From: Rhodospirillum sp.
GTDB taxonomy: Bacteria > Pseudomonadota > Alphaproteobacteria > Rhodospirillales > Rhodospirillaceae
Assembly: GCA_021741145.1 (NCBI GenBank)
Contig: JAIOYK010000038.1
Span: 1-49,639 of the forward strand
Reading direction: 5' to 3'
DNA: 49,639 nucleotides
Shown here: positions 15,269 through 24,450 of the stretch, in pieces
Position numbering within the stretch: position 1 is the first letter of the stretch
Layout: the number at the start of each line of letters is the position of its first letter
Translations under genes and position numbers: made by a program
Notes under the pieces: generated by a model
What the model was told of the DNA's origin: nothing
What the model saw: only the letters and a program-made list of their open reading frames with translations
Database searches by the model: none

Positions 15269-15703
15269 ATGACAAAATCTCCCAAGAAGCAGCGGCTCTC
15301 CGTCTATCTCGAGCCCGACGTCATGAAAGCTCTCGCAGCGCATGCGGCCCGGCGTGGCCACTCGCTGTCATTGGTCGCCGAGGCCGGTATTGCATCATTC
15401 CTGTCGCCCGACGCGGCGGAACGTCAGGAGGCGGCGATCACCAAGCGCCTCGACCAGATCGACCGGCGCATGACCCGCGTCGAGCGCGACGTCGGCATCT
15501 CCGTCGAGACGCTAGCCATCTTCGTCCGCTTTTGGCTGACCACGACGCCGGCGTTGCCCGAACCCGCCGCCCAGGCAGCTCGTGCCAAAGCCAGCGAGCG
15601 GTACGACGCCTTTGTCGCGGCTCTGGGGCGTCGACTCGCAAATGGGCCGAAGCTCAGACAGGAAATTTCGGAGGACATCGACCCGATGCCGGAGACGCAA
15701 TAA
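15269..15703 (+). CDS. CopG-type ribbon-helix-helix protein
   Basis: The 144-aa product begins with a ribbon-helix-helix (KQRLSVYLEPDVMKALAAHA, then ARRGHSLSLVAEAGIASFLS, residues ~7-48). A coiled helical segment follows (KRLDQIDRRMTRVERDVGIS) and then a hydrophobic stretch FVRFWLTTTPALP. This protein lies between traG and trbB in most trb-type ICEs and probably regulates the trb operon. Here about 3.5 kb of cargo now separates it from trbB. GGAG lies 7 bases upstream. Confidence 0.88.
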   Translation: MTKSPKKQRLSVYLEPDVMKALAAHAARRGHSLSLVAEAGIASFLSPDAAERQEAAITKRLDQIDRRMTRVERDVGISVETLAIFVRFWLTTTPALPEPAAQAARAKASERYDAFVAALGRRLANGPKLRQEISEDIDPMPETQ

Positions 15704-16014
15704 AGCGTCGCGGCAGACCAGATAATGAAGCGAAACGGGCCGCTTGTTGGACCGTACCAATGAGCAACTGACCGATGCTGGGACTTTGCGGCTATTCTCG
15801 GTGACGCCGGAAACGGCGGCTTCTGTCCGAAGCGGACGTAGCAGGATTGACCTGTCACCGGGCATTCGCTGGGCCGTGCTCCCTCTCACTGGTCGCACAG
15901 ACCGTTGTCCCTGCACCGACGAAACCTACACCGTCACAATGCGGTGTTCAGCGGGTCGTGACCGCGGCTCTTGCGTTATTACTGCGACCGGGGATGCGCT
16001 GCCTTCGGCTCCGT
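15704..16014. other. Gene-free junction between CopG and cargo module 2
   Basis: These 311 bases contain no ORF with family resemblance and no clear repeat. They lie between the ICE gene copG and the minus-strand end of the GlxA-type regulator. The left boundary of the module 2 insertion should be here. I see no insertion-sequence ends or direct repeats shared with the 18839-19264 side. Confidence 0.5.
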
Positions 16015-16977
16015 TCAGATGCGCTTGGCCTTGTCATCGGCTTCACCGAATTGCGCGTTGCGGCGTATCACTTGGGGTGGCTGACCGAAGGTCCGAACGA
16101 ATGCGCGTCGCATCCGCTCGCGATCCGCAAATCCGGTTTCCGCGGCGACGGTCTCAACCGGATGGCGTGTCTGCTCCATCATGACGCGCGCTGCTTCGAT
16201 CCGCAAATGCTCGACCGCCTTGGCGGGTGACTGGCCAGTCTCGGCGCGAAACGCGCGACTGAACTGGCGCGGGCTGAGATTGGCCACGCCCGCGAGTTCC
16301 TCGACTGACAGTTCGGATCGAAGATTGCGCCGCGCATAGCCGAGCGCCGTCTGGATCCGGTCACTCTTGGCATCCAGTTCGAGGAGCGCCGAATGCTGGG
16401 ACTGGCCGCCGGCGCGACGGTGATGCAGCACCAGATTCTGCGCCACAGTTCGCGCCATGTCCGCGCCAAGGTCGTTCTCGACCATGCCCAGCGCCAGATC
16501 GAGTCCGGCCGTCATGCCGGCCGAGGTCCAGATCGATCCGTCGACAATGAAGATCCGATCCTCGTCGACCTTCACTGCCGGAAATCGCTCGCGGAGCAGA
16601 CGCGCGCTTGCCCAGTGCGTCGTGGCGCGGCGGTCATCAAGCAGGCCCGCTTCCGCAAGGATGAAGGCGCCGTTGCAGATCGCGGCAAGGCGGCGCGAAT
16701 GCCGGGCGATTGTCTGGAGATAGCCGATGGTGCCGGGGCCGGCCGGGACCACTTCAATCCCACCCGCGACGATCACGGTGTCGTGGATGCGCATGTCGAA
16801 TGGATGCGTGTCAATCGTCACGCCGAACGACGTACGAACGGGCCCGCCTGTCTCGGACACCAGATGCAGCTCATAAACCGGCTCGTCCGCCACCAGGTTG
16901 ACGAATTCGAAGGCCGTCAGAGCGGCCATGCTCATTACCTGGAATTGAGGTCCGACCACCAGCGCGACCGACAGCAT
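16015..16977 (-). CDS. GlxA-family AraC-type regulator with DJ-1/PfpI domain
   Basis: The 320-aa protein joins a DJ-1/PfpI-like domain (residues ~1-190, with AAICNGAFILAEAGLLDDRR carrying the nucleophile-elbow Cys) to a C-terminal AraC helix-turn-helix pair (VEELAGVANLSPRQFSRAFR; VETVAAETGFADRERMRRAF). GlxA-type regulators usually sense small metabolites. AAGGAAAA precedes the start. It is divergent from an SDR gene across 125 bases and so probably controls the SDR and hydrolase genes of this module. Confidence 0.9.
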   Translation of the reverse strand: MLSVALVVGPQFQVMSMAALTAFEFVNLVADEPVYELHLVSETGGPVRTSFGVTIDTHPFDMRIHDTVIVAGGIEVVPAGPGTIGYLQTIARHSRRLAAICNGAFILAEAGLLDDRRATTHWASARLLRERFPAVKVDEDRIFIVDGSIWTSAGMTAGLDLALGMVENDLGADMARTVAQNLVLHHRRAGGQSQHSALLELDAKSDRIQTALGYARRNLRSELSVEELAGVANLSPRQFSRAFRAETGQSPAKAVEHLRIEAARVMMEQTRHPVETVAAETGFADRERMRRAFVRTFGQPPQVIRRNAQFGEADDKAKRI

Positions 16978-17102
16978 AGGCGTTTTCCTTCCATGTCCTG
17001 AAAGGTGGCATATATGACATTTGAGACATTAACAAGTACGCCTAAACCAAACAGGCGGCAACGAGCCGTTGCACATCCCTCACGAACCCAAGGAATTTCA
17101 CC
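16978..17102. promoter_or_regulatory. Divergent GlxA-regulator / SDR promoter region
   Basis: The interval holds an AT-rich core (CATATATGACATTTGAGACA, about 17010-17029) unlike its GC-rich flanks. It is the likely binding and promoter region for the divergent genes. No classical -35/-10 pair can be assigned with confidence. Confidence 0.45.
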
Positions 17103-17915
17103 ATGACGACCCAGACCAACAAAGGCACCGCCCTGATCACCGGCGCATCCTCCGGCATCGGCGCAATCTACGCCGACCGTCTCGCCGAACAGGACTATGA
17201 TCTCATTCTGGTGGCACGCGACGCGGGCGGCCTGAAGGCCAAGGCGAACGCGCTGGCCGGCACCGGCCGCACAGTGCGCACCGTCGCTGCGGATCTCACA
17301 AAGCCCGCCGATATCGCCGAGGTGGCGGCGATCCTGCGCAACGACGAAACCATCACGCTTCTGCTCAATAACGCCGGCATCGGTGCCACCGCGCCTTTAC
17401 TGGCGTCGGATATCGACGCGCTCGAGGCGATGATCGACCTCAACGTCACGGCGCTGACGTGCCTGACTCGTGCCGCCGCACCGGCCTTTGCCCAGCGCGG
17501 ACGCGGCACCATCATCAACATTTCGTCGGTCACCGCGCTGACCCCGGAACTCTTCAACGGCGTGTATGCCGCGAGCAAGGCCTATGTCCTCGTCCTGACC
17601 CAGGCCTTGCAACACGAGCTTGCCGGAACGGGCGTGCGCGTCCAGGCGGTGTTGCCGGGTGCGACCGCCACCACATTCTGGGCGACTGCCGGCCTGCCGC
17701 TATCCAACCTGCCGGCCAGCATCGTCATGACGCCCGATCAAATGGTCGACGCGGCGCTTGCCGGTCTCGCCCAGGGCGAGTTGGTGACGATCCCCTCGCT
17801 TCCCGATGCTGGCGACTGGACCGCGTTCGAGAATGCCCGAAAGGCGCTCGCTCCCAATCTTTCGAAATCGAAGCCCGCAGCCCGCTATGCGGAGAAGGTC
17901 GCGCTCTCCGCGTAA
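17103..17915 (+). CDS. Short-chain dehydrogenase/reductase
   Basis: This 270-aa classical SDR has TGASSGIG at residues 14-21, NNAGIGATAP, INISSVTAL with the active-site Ser, and YAASKAYVLVL with Tyr/Lys. The C-terminal extension (FENARKALAPNLSKSKPAAR) is typical of the DltE/YqjQ-like group. It is an NAD(P)-dependent alcohol/carbonyl oxidoreductase of unknown substrate. It starts at ATG 17103 just after the divergent promoter region and is followed 75 bases later by a secreted hydrolase, under the likely control of the GlxA-type regulator. Confidence 0.9.
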   Translation: MTTQTNKGTALITGASSGIGAIYADRLAEQDYDLILVARDAGGLKAKANALAGTGRTVRTVAADLTKPADIAEVAAILRNDETITLLLNNAGIGATAPLLASDIDALEAMIDLNVTALTCLTRAAAPAFAQRGRGTIINISSVTALTPELFNGVYAASKAYVLVLTQALQHELAGTGVRVQAVLPGATATTFWATAGLPLSNLPASIVMTPDQMVDAALAGLAQGELVTIPSLPDAGDWTAFENARKALAPNLSKSKPAARYAEKVALSA

Positions 17916-17990
17916 AATATCCGAACAATATCAATGTGCAGAATGCAATTCCTGAATCACTATTCCTCCATCTCCAAAAGGATTTTCGAC

Positions 17991-18794
17991 ATGAAACTGT
18001 TTCGTTCTGCTCTCGCCGCTTCAGCTTTCGCCACTTCTGCTCTCGCATTTGGCGCTAATGCCATGGCGGCGGAAAAGCCGCCGGTGGTCCTTGTCCATGG
18101 CGCATTTGAAGACGCCCAAATCTGGGGCCATGTGAGCGCCAGGCTGAAAGCCGACGGGTACAATGTCGTCACCGTGGATCTGCCTGGCCGTCCCGGCAAC
18201 CCGGCAACACCGGACAAGGTCAGCCTCGACCTCTATCGCGACACCGTGGTCTCGGCGCTGGACAAGCTCGATCGTCCTGCGGTCGTGGTGGGGCACAGCT
18301 TTGGCGGCATCGTCATTGCCGACACGGCCGAGAAAGTGCCGGCGAAGGTCAAGACCCTGGTGTTCGTCTCCGCTCTCCTGCCGCAGGACGGCGACTCACT
18401 GGTATCACTGACGGGCAAGGACGTGGATGCGCAGATCGGTTCGCACCTGCAGATCGACAAGGCAAAGGGTCTCGCCTCGGTCGAATATTCGGCCCGCGCG
18501 GACCTGTTCGCCAACGGCGCCCCGGAAGCGGTCCGGCAGGCGATCCCCAGTGCGATCGTGGATGAGCCTCTCGCCCCGCTAGCCACGCCGGTGCACGTCA
18601 CGGCGGCCAATTTCGGCCGGGTCGACAAGGTCTATATCCATACCGCGCTCGACCATGTCATCAGCCCCACCTTCCAGGCGCAAATGATCGCCGCCACGCC
18701 CGTCCGCGAAGAATTCACCCTACAAACTGGGCACACGCCGTTCCTGACGGCACCAGACAAACTGGCCGAAGACATTGAAGCGGCCGCGAAATAG
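17991..18794 (+). CDS. Exported alpha/beta-fold hydrolase
   Basis: The 267-aa protein begins with a signal peptide (MKLFRSALAASAFATSALAF, cleavage near AMA-A). The alpha/beta hydrolase core follows: PVVLVHGAFEDA (oxyanion region), VVGHSFGGIV with the nucleophilic Ser, and QTGHTPFLTAPD with the catalytic His. Family resemblance is to salicylate-esterase/hydroxynitrile-lyase-like esterases, so an ester or lactone substrate in the periplasm is plausible. ATG 17991 has AAAAGGATT upstream; longer in-frame starts would bury the signal peptide. A strong hairpin follows at 18804. Confidence 0.88.
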   Translation: MKLFRSALAASAFATSALAFGANAMAAEKPPVVLVHGAFEDAQIWGHVSARLKADGYNVVTVDLPGRPGNPATPDKVSLDLYRDTVVSALDKLDRPAVVVGHSFGGIVIADTAEKVPAKVKTLVFVSALLPQDGDSLVSLTGKDVDAQIGSHLQIDKAKGLASVEYSARADLFANGAPEAVRQAIPSAIVDEPLAPLATPVHVTAANFGRVDKVYIHTALDHVISPTFQAQMIAATPVREEFTLQTGHTPFLTAPDKLAEDIEAAAK

Positions 18795-18803
18795 AATCCA
18801 TCA

Positions 18804-18838
18804 GGCAAAGGCGCGGCTGGCCCAGCCGCGCCTTTGCC
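18804..18838 (+). terminator. Strong hairpin terminating cargo module 2
   Basis: Perfect 17-bp arms (GGCAAAGGCGCGGCTGG / CCAGCCGCGCCTTTGCC) flank a single C, 9 bases after the hydrolase stop. There is no long T-run after it, so efficiency as a rho-independent terminator is uncertain. It may also serve as a bidirectional boundary. Confidence 0.7.
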
Positions 18839-19264
18839 CCAAATCAGACCCGCGCTCCCGGCCAGCCATTCTGGCCGGACGGGCTATCCTGGTGTCGTTT
18901 CGGGCGATGGCCATAGCTTCCTAAAACCTGCCCTTCGTTCAGAATGCTGTCGCGGCCTAGCGATCGACCGACTTTAGGACAAAGCTGCCAATCGCCACCG
19001 CTACTGAGAGCGACCGATTCTGGTCGTGAGCTGCCGCTGCACCCCAGGGGACGGGCGGCTCAAAGGTTGCTGGCTGCGTCCGCCACGGCGAGTAGCCACC
19101 GATTGCGGCAACTCAAGTAATCTGCGGGTCCGCCGATCGCCTGTCTTTGTACGCCACAGTACGACGGCCACATTTCGGTTGTTGCAATGCCCTGATTTCT
19201 GCCTCTTCTACTCATCCCCGATCCAGGGCCGCACTTCGCGGGCCCGCACGAGAACGGGGACGAC
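18839..19264. other. Gene-free junction between cargo module 2 and trbB
   Basis: No supported gene or RNA is visible in these 426 bases. The right boundary of module 2 and the promoter of the trb operon should lie here. The last ~60 bases (CCCCGATCCAGGGCCGCACT onward) probably are original sequence upstream of trbB, ending in the ribosome site GGGGAC. Confidence 0.5.
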
Positions 19265-20248
19265 GTGGCGGCCACTCACCAGAAATCGGAGGCAATCCTT
19301 CGCGGCGCACGCATGCTGCGCACGGCCCTCGGGCCGGCGATCGCCCAATTTCTGGAAGATCCCGCGATCGTCGAGGTGATGCTCAACCCCGATGGGCGGC
19401 TCTGGATCGACCGCCTCTCCGAGGGACTCTCCGACACGGGTGAACGGCTGTCGCCTGCCGACGGCGAGCGCATCGTTCGCCTCGTCGCGCACCATGTCGG
19501 CGTGGAGGTTCATCCCGGCAGCCCGCGCGTCTCTGCAGAATTGCCGGAAACGGGAGAGCGGTTCGAAGGGCTTCTGCCCCCGGTCGTCGCCGCGCCGGCC
19601 TTCGCGATCCGCAAACCCGCCGTCGCCGTGTTCACCCTCGACGACTACGTATGGACCGGTGTGATGACCGCCGACCAAGCGGAAGCTTTGCGGGTCGCCG
19701 TGGTTGAGCGCCGCAATATCCTGGTTGCCGGTGGCACGTCGACCGGCAAGACCACACTCACCAACGCGCTCCTCGCCGAAGTGTCGAAAACCTCCGATCG
19801 CGTGGTGCTGATCGAGGACACGCGCGAACTCCAATGCGCCGCCCCGAACCTCGTCGCCATGCGTACAAAGGACGGTGTCGTCTCGCTGTCCGACTTCGTC
19901 CGATCTTCATTGCGCCTGCGCCCTGATCGCATCCCGATCGGCGAGGTGCGCGGCGCTGAAGCGCTCGACTTGCTCAAGGCTTGGGGCACCGGGCACCCCG
20001 GCGGCATTGGCACCATTCACGCGGGCACCGCCATCGGTGCGCTCCGCCGCCTTGAGCAGCTCATCCAAGAAGCCGTCGTCACCGTTCCACGCGCCCTGAT
20101 CGCCGAGACGATCGATCTGGTCGCAGTGCTCTCAGGCCGCGGCGCCTCGCGCCGCCTCGCCGAACTCGCTCGCGTCGAAGGGCTCGGTCCCGATGGCGAT
20201 TACCGCGTCCTCTCCGCAAGCCAGTCCCCCAAAGGAGATCCGTCATGA
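19265..20248 (+). CDS. trbB: TrbB, VirB11-like secretion ATPase
   Basis: The 327-aa product is a hexameric traffic ATPase of the mating-pair-formation system. It has an N-terminal domain ([15 protein letters not shown]), Walker A in [16 protein letters not shown] at about residues 154-169, an Asp box ([10 protein letters not shown]), Walker B ([15 protein letters not shown]) and the His box ([11 protein letters not shown]). It powers pilus assembly at the inner membrane. The GTG start has GGGGAC upstream. The gene is intact and its end overlaps trbC by 4 bases (ATGA), the first link in a tightly coupled trb operon. Confidence 0.93.
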   Translation: MAATHQKSEAILRGARMLRTALGPAIAQFLEDPAIVEVMLNPDGRLWIDRLSEGLSDTGERLSPADGERIVRLVAHHVGVEVHPGSPRVSAELPETGERFEGLLPPVVAAPAFAIRKPAVAVFTLDDYVWTGVMTADQAEALRVAVVERRNILVAGGTSTGKTTLTNALLAEVSKTSDRVVLIEDTRELQCAAPNLVAMRTKDGVVSLSDFVRSSLRLRPDRIPIGEVRGAEALDLLKAWGTGHPGGIGTIHAGTAIGALRRLEQLIQEAVVTVPRALIAETIDLVAVLSGRGASRRLAELARVEGLGPDGDYRVLSASQSPKGDPS

Positions 20249-20577
20249 TCCAGCATGCCATGCGTATTCGTCGTCGTATCGCGACGGCGGCCTCCGTCAC
20301 TTTCATCACCCTCGCGCTTGCTCCCGCCGCCCATGCGTCCGGTTCGTCGATGCCGTGGGAAGCGCCGCTGCAATCGATCCTCGAATCCATTGAGGGCCCT
20401 GTCGCCAAGATCGTCGCGGTGATCATCATCATCGTGACGGGCCTCACGCTCGCCTTCGGCGACACTTCGGGCGGCTTCCGGCGCCTGATCCAGATCGTCT
20501 TTGGCCTCTCGATCGCCTTCGCCGCCTCCAGCTTCTTCCTGTCGTTCTTCTCGTTCGGCGGCGGAGCGCTGGTCTGA
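20245..20577 (+). CDS. trbC: TrbC, VirB2-like conjugative pilin
   Basis: The 110-aa prepilin has a long signal sequence ending at AHA-SG near residue 32. Two hydrophobic helices follow (KIVAVIIIIVTGLTLAFG and LIQIVFGLSIAFAASSFFLS) separated by a short polar loop, the usual VirB2/TrbC architecture. After processing it would be cyclised by TraF and assembled into the pilus. The start overlaps the trbB stop and the stop overlaps the trbD start, so translation is coupled. It looks intact. Confidence 0.9.
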   Translation: MIQHAMRIRRRIATAASVTFITLALAPAAHASGSSMPWEAPLQSILESIEGPVAKIVAVIIIIVTGLTLAFGDTSGGFRRLIQIVFGLSIAFAASSFFLSFFSFGGGALV

Positions 20578-20858
20578 TGGCGACGTCGGCGGAGACGGCA
20601 GGCGAAGTACCGGGCTTCTCGGTCCCGGTTCATCGCGCACTGACCGAGCACATCCTGCTCGGCGGCGCGCCGCGTTCCATCGCCATCCTGAACGGGACGC
20701 TGGCGGCGGCGCTTGGCCTCGGCCTGCGCCTTTGGCTGGTCGGCCTCGGTCTCTGGGCGATCGGCCACTTCTCCGCCGTCTGGGCCACCAAACGCGACCC
20801 GCAGTTCGTCGACGTGGTGCGCAGGCATCTGCGTATCCCCAGTCATCTGTCGGTTTGA
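20577..20858 (+). CDS. trbD: TrbD, VirB3-like inner-membrane protein
   Basis: The 93-aa protein has the TrbD/VirB3 pattern: a polar N-terminus with VPVHRALTEHILLGGAPRSI, two membrane segments (residues ~37-75, including NGTLAAALGLGLRLWLVGLG) and a basic C-terminus. It supports pilus assembly with the VirB4-like TrbE. ATG 20577 shares a base with the trbC stop. The gene is intact. Confidence 0.88.
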   Translation: MATSAETAGEVPGFSVPVHRALTEHILLGGAPRSIAILNGTLAAALGLGLRLWLVGLGLWAIGHFSAVWATKRDPQFVDVVRRHLRIPSHLSV

Positions 20859-20870
20859 GGGCACGCGGCC

Positions 20871-23309
20871 ATGATGAACCTTGCCAAATATCGCAACCGC
20901 AACACCCGCCTTGCCGACTTCCTGCCCTGGGTCGCGCTGGTTGGCGAAGGCGTCGTGCTCAACAAGGACGGGAGCCTGCAGCGCACCGCCCGGTTTCGCG
21001 GCCCCGATCTCGATAGCGCCGTGCCGGCCGAACTGATCGCGGTCGCTGGACGGCTCAACAATGCCTTTCGTCGCCTCGGCTCCGGCTGGGCGATCTTCGT
21101 CGAGGCGCAGCGGCACGGCGCCGCTACCTATCCCGCCAGCATGTTCGCCGACAGCGCCTCCGCGCTGGTCGACGCCGAACGCAAAGCGGATTTCGAGGAA
21201 GCCGGCGCGCATTTCGAGTCGAGCTACTTCCTGACATTCCTCTATCTTCCGCCCGCCGAGGACGCCGCGCGCGCCGAGACCTGGCTCTATGAGGGCCGCG
21301 ATCACGCCGGCGTCGATGCCCACGAGATCCTGCGTGGCTTTACCGATCGCACCGATCGCATCCTTCAGCTCATCGACGCCTTCATGCCGGAATGCGCCTG
21401 GCTCGATGATGCCGAGACGCTGACCTTCCTCCATTCGACGGTGTCAACGAAGCGCCACCGCGTCCGCGTGCCCGAGACGCCGATCTATCTCGATGCGCTG
21501 CTGGCCGATCAGCCGCTCACCGGCGGGCTAGAGCCTCGCCTTGGCGACACGCATCTGCGCATCCTCACCCTTGTCGGCTTCCCGACCGCGACGACGCCCG
21601 GCGTCCTCGACGAGCTGAATCGTTTGGCCTTCCCTTACCGTTGGTCGACCAGGGCCGTCCTGCTCGACAAGACCGACGCTACCAAGCTGCTGACCAAGAT
21701 CCGGCGGCAATGGTTCGCCAAGCGCAAGTCCATAGTCGCCATCCTGAAGGAGGTGATGACCAACGAGGCTTCGACGCTGGTCGATACCGACGCAGCGAAC
21801 AAGGCGGCCGACGCAGACATGGCGCTGCAGGAGCTCGGCGCGGACTATGCCGGCCAAGCCTACGTCACAGCGACGATCACTATCTGGGACGAGGATCCAC
21901 GCATCGCCGCAGAGAAGCTGCGCCTCGTCGAGAAGGTCATCCAAAGCCGCGACTTCACCGCCATGCCCGAGACCATCAACGCCGTAGACGCCTGGCTCGG
22001 CAGCCTGCCCGGCCACGCCTATGCTAATGTCCGGCAGCCGCCCATCAACACGCTCAATCTCGCCCACATGATTCCGCTGTCGGCGGTATGGGCGGGACCG
22101 GAACGGGACGAACACTTCGCAGCACCCCCACTGCTGTTCGGCAAGACCGAAGGTTCGACCCCGTTCCGGCTTTCCGTCCACGTCGGCGACGTCGGTCACA
22201 CACTGATCGTCGGCCCAACCGGCGCCGGCAAATCGGTTCTGCTAGCGCTGATGGCCCTGCAGTTCCGCGGCTACGAGCGGTCTCAGGTCTTCGCCTTCGA
22301 TTTCGGTGGCTCTATCCGGGCCGCGGCGCTCGCCATGCGTGGCGACTGGCATGACCTCGGCGGCAGTCTCACGGAAGGTGCCGACGATAGCGTGTCGCTT
22401 CAACCGCTGGCGCGCATCGACGACGTCGCGGAACGCGCTTGGGCGGCTGATTGGATCGGCGCCATTCTCGGCCGCGAAAGCGTGGCGATCACCCCCGACG
22501 TTAAGGAGCATCTCTGGTCGGCGCTCTCGTCGCTCGCCTCCGCGCCGACTAGCGAGCGCACGCTGACGGGCCTGTCGGTCCTGCTGCAGTCCAACGACCT
22601 CTAGCAAGCGCTACGGCCGTTTTGCGTCGGCGGTCCTTATGGGCGCCTGCTCGACGCGGAGGCCGAGCATCTCGGCGAGGCCTCAGTCCAGGCATTCGAA
22701 ACCGAGGGTCTGATCGGGACCGGCGCCGCTGCCGCCGTGCTCGCCTATTTCTTCCATCGCATCCAGGACCGCCTCGACGGCCGGCCGACGCTGCTGATCG
22801 TCGATGAAGGTTGGCTCGCGCTCGATGACGAGGGCTTCGCGGGGCAGCTTCGCGAATGGTTGAAAACGCTGCGCAAGAAGAACGCCAGCGTCATTTTCGC
22901 CACCCAGTCGCTTTCGGACATCGACGGCTCGGCAATCGCGCCAGCCATCATCGAAAGCTGCCAGACCCGCATTCTGCTCCCGAACGAGCGCGCGATCGAG
23001 CCGCAGATCACCGCGATCTATCGGCGCTTCGGCTTGAACGACCGGCAGATCGAGATCCTCGCCCGGGCCATGCCCAAGCGCGACTATTACTGCCAGTCCC
23101 GGCGCGGCAATCGCCTGTTCGAGCTCGGTCTGTCGGATGTAGCGCTCGCCCTCTGCGCGACGTCCTCAAAGACCGATCAGGCTGCAATCGCCCAGACTAT
23201 GGCAGCTCACGGCCGCGAGGATTTCCTGCCGGCCTGGCTGCGCCAGCGCGGCCTCGGGTGGGCCGCCGACCTCATCCCTAACCTCAACAACATGGAGACG
23301 TCCCCATGA
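20871..23309 (+). pseudogene. trbE: TrbE, VirB4-like ATPase with an in-frame amber codon
   Basis: Read through, the product is 812 aa, normal for TrbE/VirB4. It has an N-terminal CagE/TrbE domain, Walker A VGPTGAGKSVLLALM near residue 449 and Walker B LLIVDEGWLALDDEG near residue 641. Codon 578 (22602-22604) is TAG within SNDL-stop-QALRPFCVGG. At this place related proteins have SNDLKQALRPF, so one A-to-T change of AAG explains it. The truncated 577-aa product would lack Walker B and the C-terminal ATPase lobe and should be inactive unless amber is suppressed. The rest of the reading frame is undamaged, so the mutation is probably recent. Confidence 0.9.
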
Positions 23310-24073
23310 ACCCGCGCCGTTCGCGCGGCGTGCGCCTTGCCGCCGCGCTGCTCACCGCTTCCACCGCGTTGTCACCGATCCTCTGGGCGCCGCCAGCATC
23401 GGCCCAGCTGATCGTGAAAGATCCCACGAACTACGTACAGAACGTGCTCCAGGCGGCCAGGTCGCTGGAGCAGATCAACAACCAGATCAGTTCGCTTCAG
23501 AACGAGGCGACCATGCTGATCAACCAGGCTCGGAATCTCGCGAGCCTTCCGTACTCCTCGATTCAACAACTGCAACAATCGGTGCAATGCACCCAGCAGC
23601 TGCTACAGCAGGCGCAGCGCATCGCCTACGATGTCCACAATATCGATCAGGCGTTCCAGACCACATACGGCAACGCCTCGATGTCGGCCTCGGACCAGCA
23701 GCTTGTCGCGGGTGCCCGCGAGCGCTGGCAGAACACGGTCGGCGGCCTGCGGGACGCGATGAGGGTGCAGGCCGGTGTCGTCGGCAACATCGACACCAAC
23801 CGGTCTGAGATGTCCTCTTTGATCGGCCGAAGCCAAGGGGCGACGGGCGCGCTGCAAGCGACGCAGGCCGGCAACCAACTCCTCGCACTTCAGGCGCAAC
23901 AGCTCGCTGATCTTACGGCCGTCGTCGCGGCCAACGGTCGAGCACAGGCGCTCTCTCAGGCAGAGCGCGCCGCAGCCGCCGACCAGGGCCGCGAGCAGCG
24001 CCGCCGCTTCCTCACGCCGGGCTCCGGCTATCAGGCGGGGAACGCCCGCATGTTCCCGAACAGCGGCAACTGA
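23306..24073 (+). CDS. trbJ: TrbJ, VirB5-like minor pilin / adhesin
   Basis: The 255-aa exported protein has a signal peptide (residues 1-33, ending PASAQ). A Gln-rich helical body follows with YVQNVLQAARSLEQINNQIS and LQQSVQCTQQLLQQAQRIAY, features of TrbJ/VirB5. The C-terminus (QALSQAERAAAADQGREQRR) is a further helix. It would sit at the pilus tip or in the periplasm. The ATG overlaps the trbE stop (ATGA), so its translation could be reduced by the upstream amber codon. Confidence 0.88.
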   Translation: MNPRRSRGVRLAAALLTASTALSPILWAPPASAQLIVKDPTNYVQNVLQAARSLEQINNQISSLQNEATMLINQARNLASLPYSSIQQLQQSVQCTQQLLQQAQRIAYDVHNIDQAFQTTYGNASMSASDQQLVAGARERWQNTVGGLRDAMRVQAGVVGNIDTNRSEMSSLIGRSQGATGALQATQAGNQLLALQAQQLADLTAVVAANGRAQALSQAERAAAADQGREQRRRFLTPGSGYQAGNARMFPNSGN

Positions 24074-24083
24074 GGGCGCGGCC

Positions 24084-24446
24084 ATGGACGGCAAGATGCT
24101 CGCCCGCGTCGGCGCTGTCGTGTTCGTGGCGGTCGCCGTCACCGCGACGGCGATTGAGATGAGCCACAAAGAGGAGCCGACGGAGAGCTGGGCCTCGTCA
24201 CGGCCGAATACGACCCCGTCCGACCCTTTGCGCGACGAGTTGTTCCGCTGCCAGGCCCTTGGCGAGGCCGGGCCGCGTGATCCTGCCTGCCTGCGGGCCT
24301 GGGCGGAAAACCGCAACCGCTTCCTCGCGCCGGGCGCTCGACCGGCAGAGCGGCTGCAGGAAGCGGCGCCGGCTCCCCATCCGCAAGCGGGCCCGGCCAT
24401 CCCGACCCAGCCGGCGACGGTGTCGCCGCCGACCGAGACGCGGTAG
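24084..24446 (+). CDS. TrbK-like putative entry exclusion protein
   Basis: This 120-aa small protein has one N-terminal membrane segment (RVGAVVFVAVAVTATAIEMS). It then has the block LRDELFRCQALGEAGPRDPA followed by CLRAWAENRNRF with two cysteines, typical of the alternative TrbK of this ICE family, and a Pro-rich C-terminus. In RP4, TrbK prevents redundant transfer into cells that already carry the element; here that role is inferred from position between trbJ and trbL and the conserved block. Confidence 0.82.
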   Translation: MDGKMLARVGAVVFVAVAVTATAIEMSHKEEPTESWASSRPNTTPSDPLRDELFRCQALGEAGPRDPACLRAWAENRNRFLAPGARPAERLQEAAPAPHPQAGPAIPTQPATVSPPTETR

Positions 24447-24450
24447 CGTC

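Noticed and set aside
20079-21434. 451-aa minus-strand ORF opposite trbB-trbE
   Set aside because: Runs across four real, coupled trb genes on the other strand and shows no domain.
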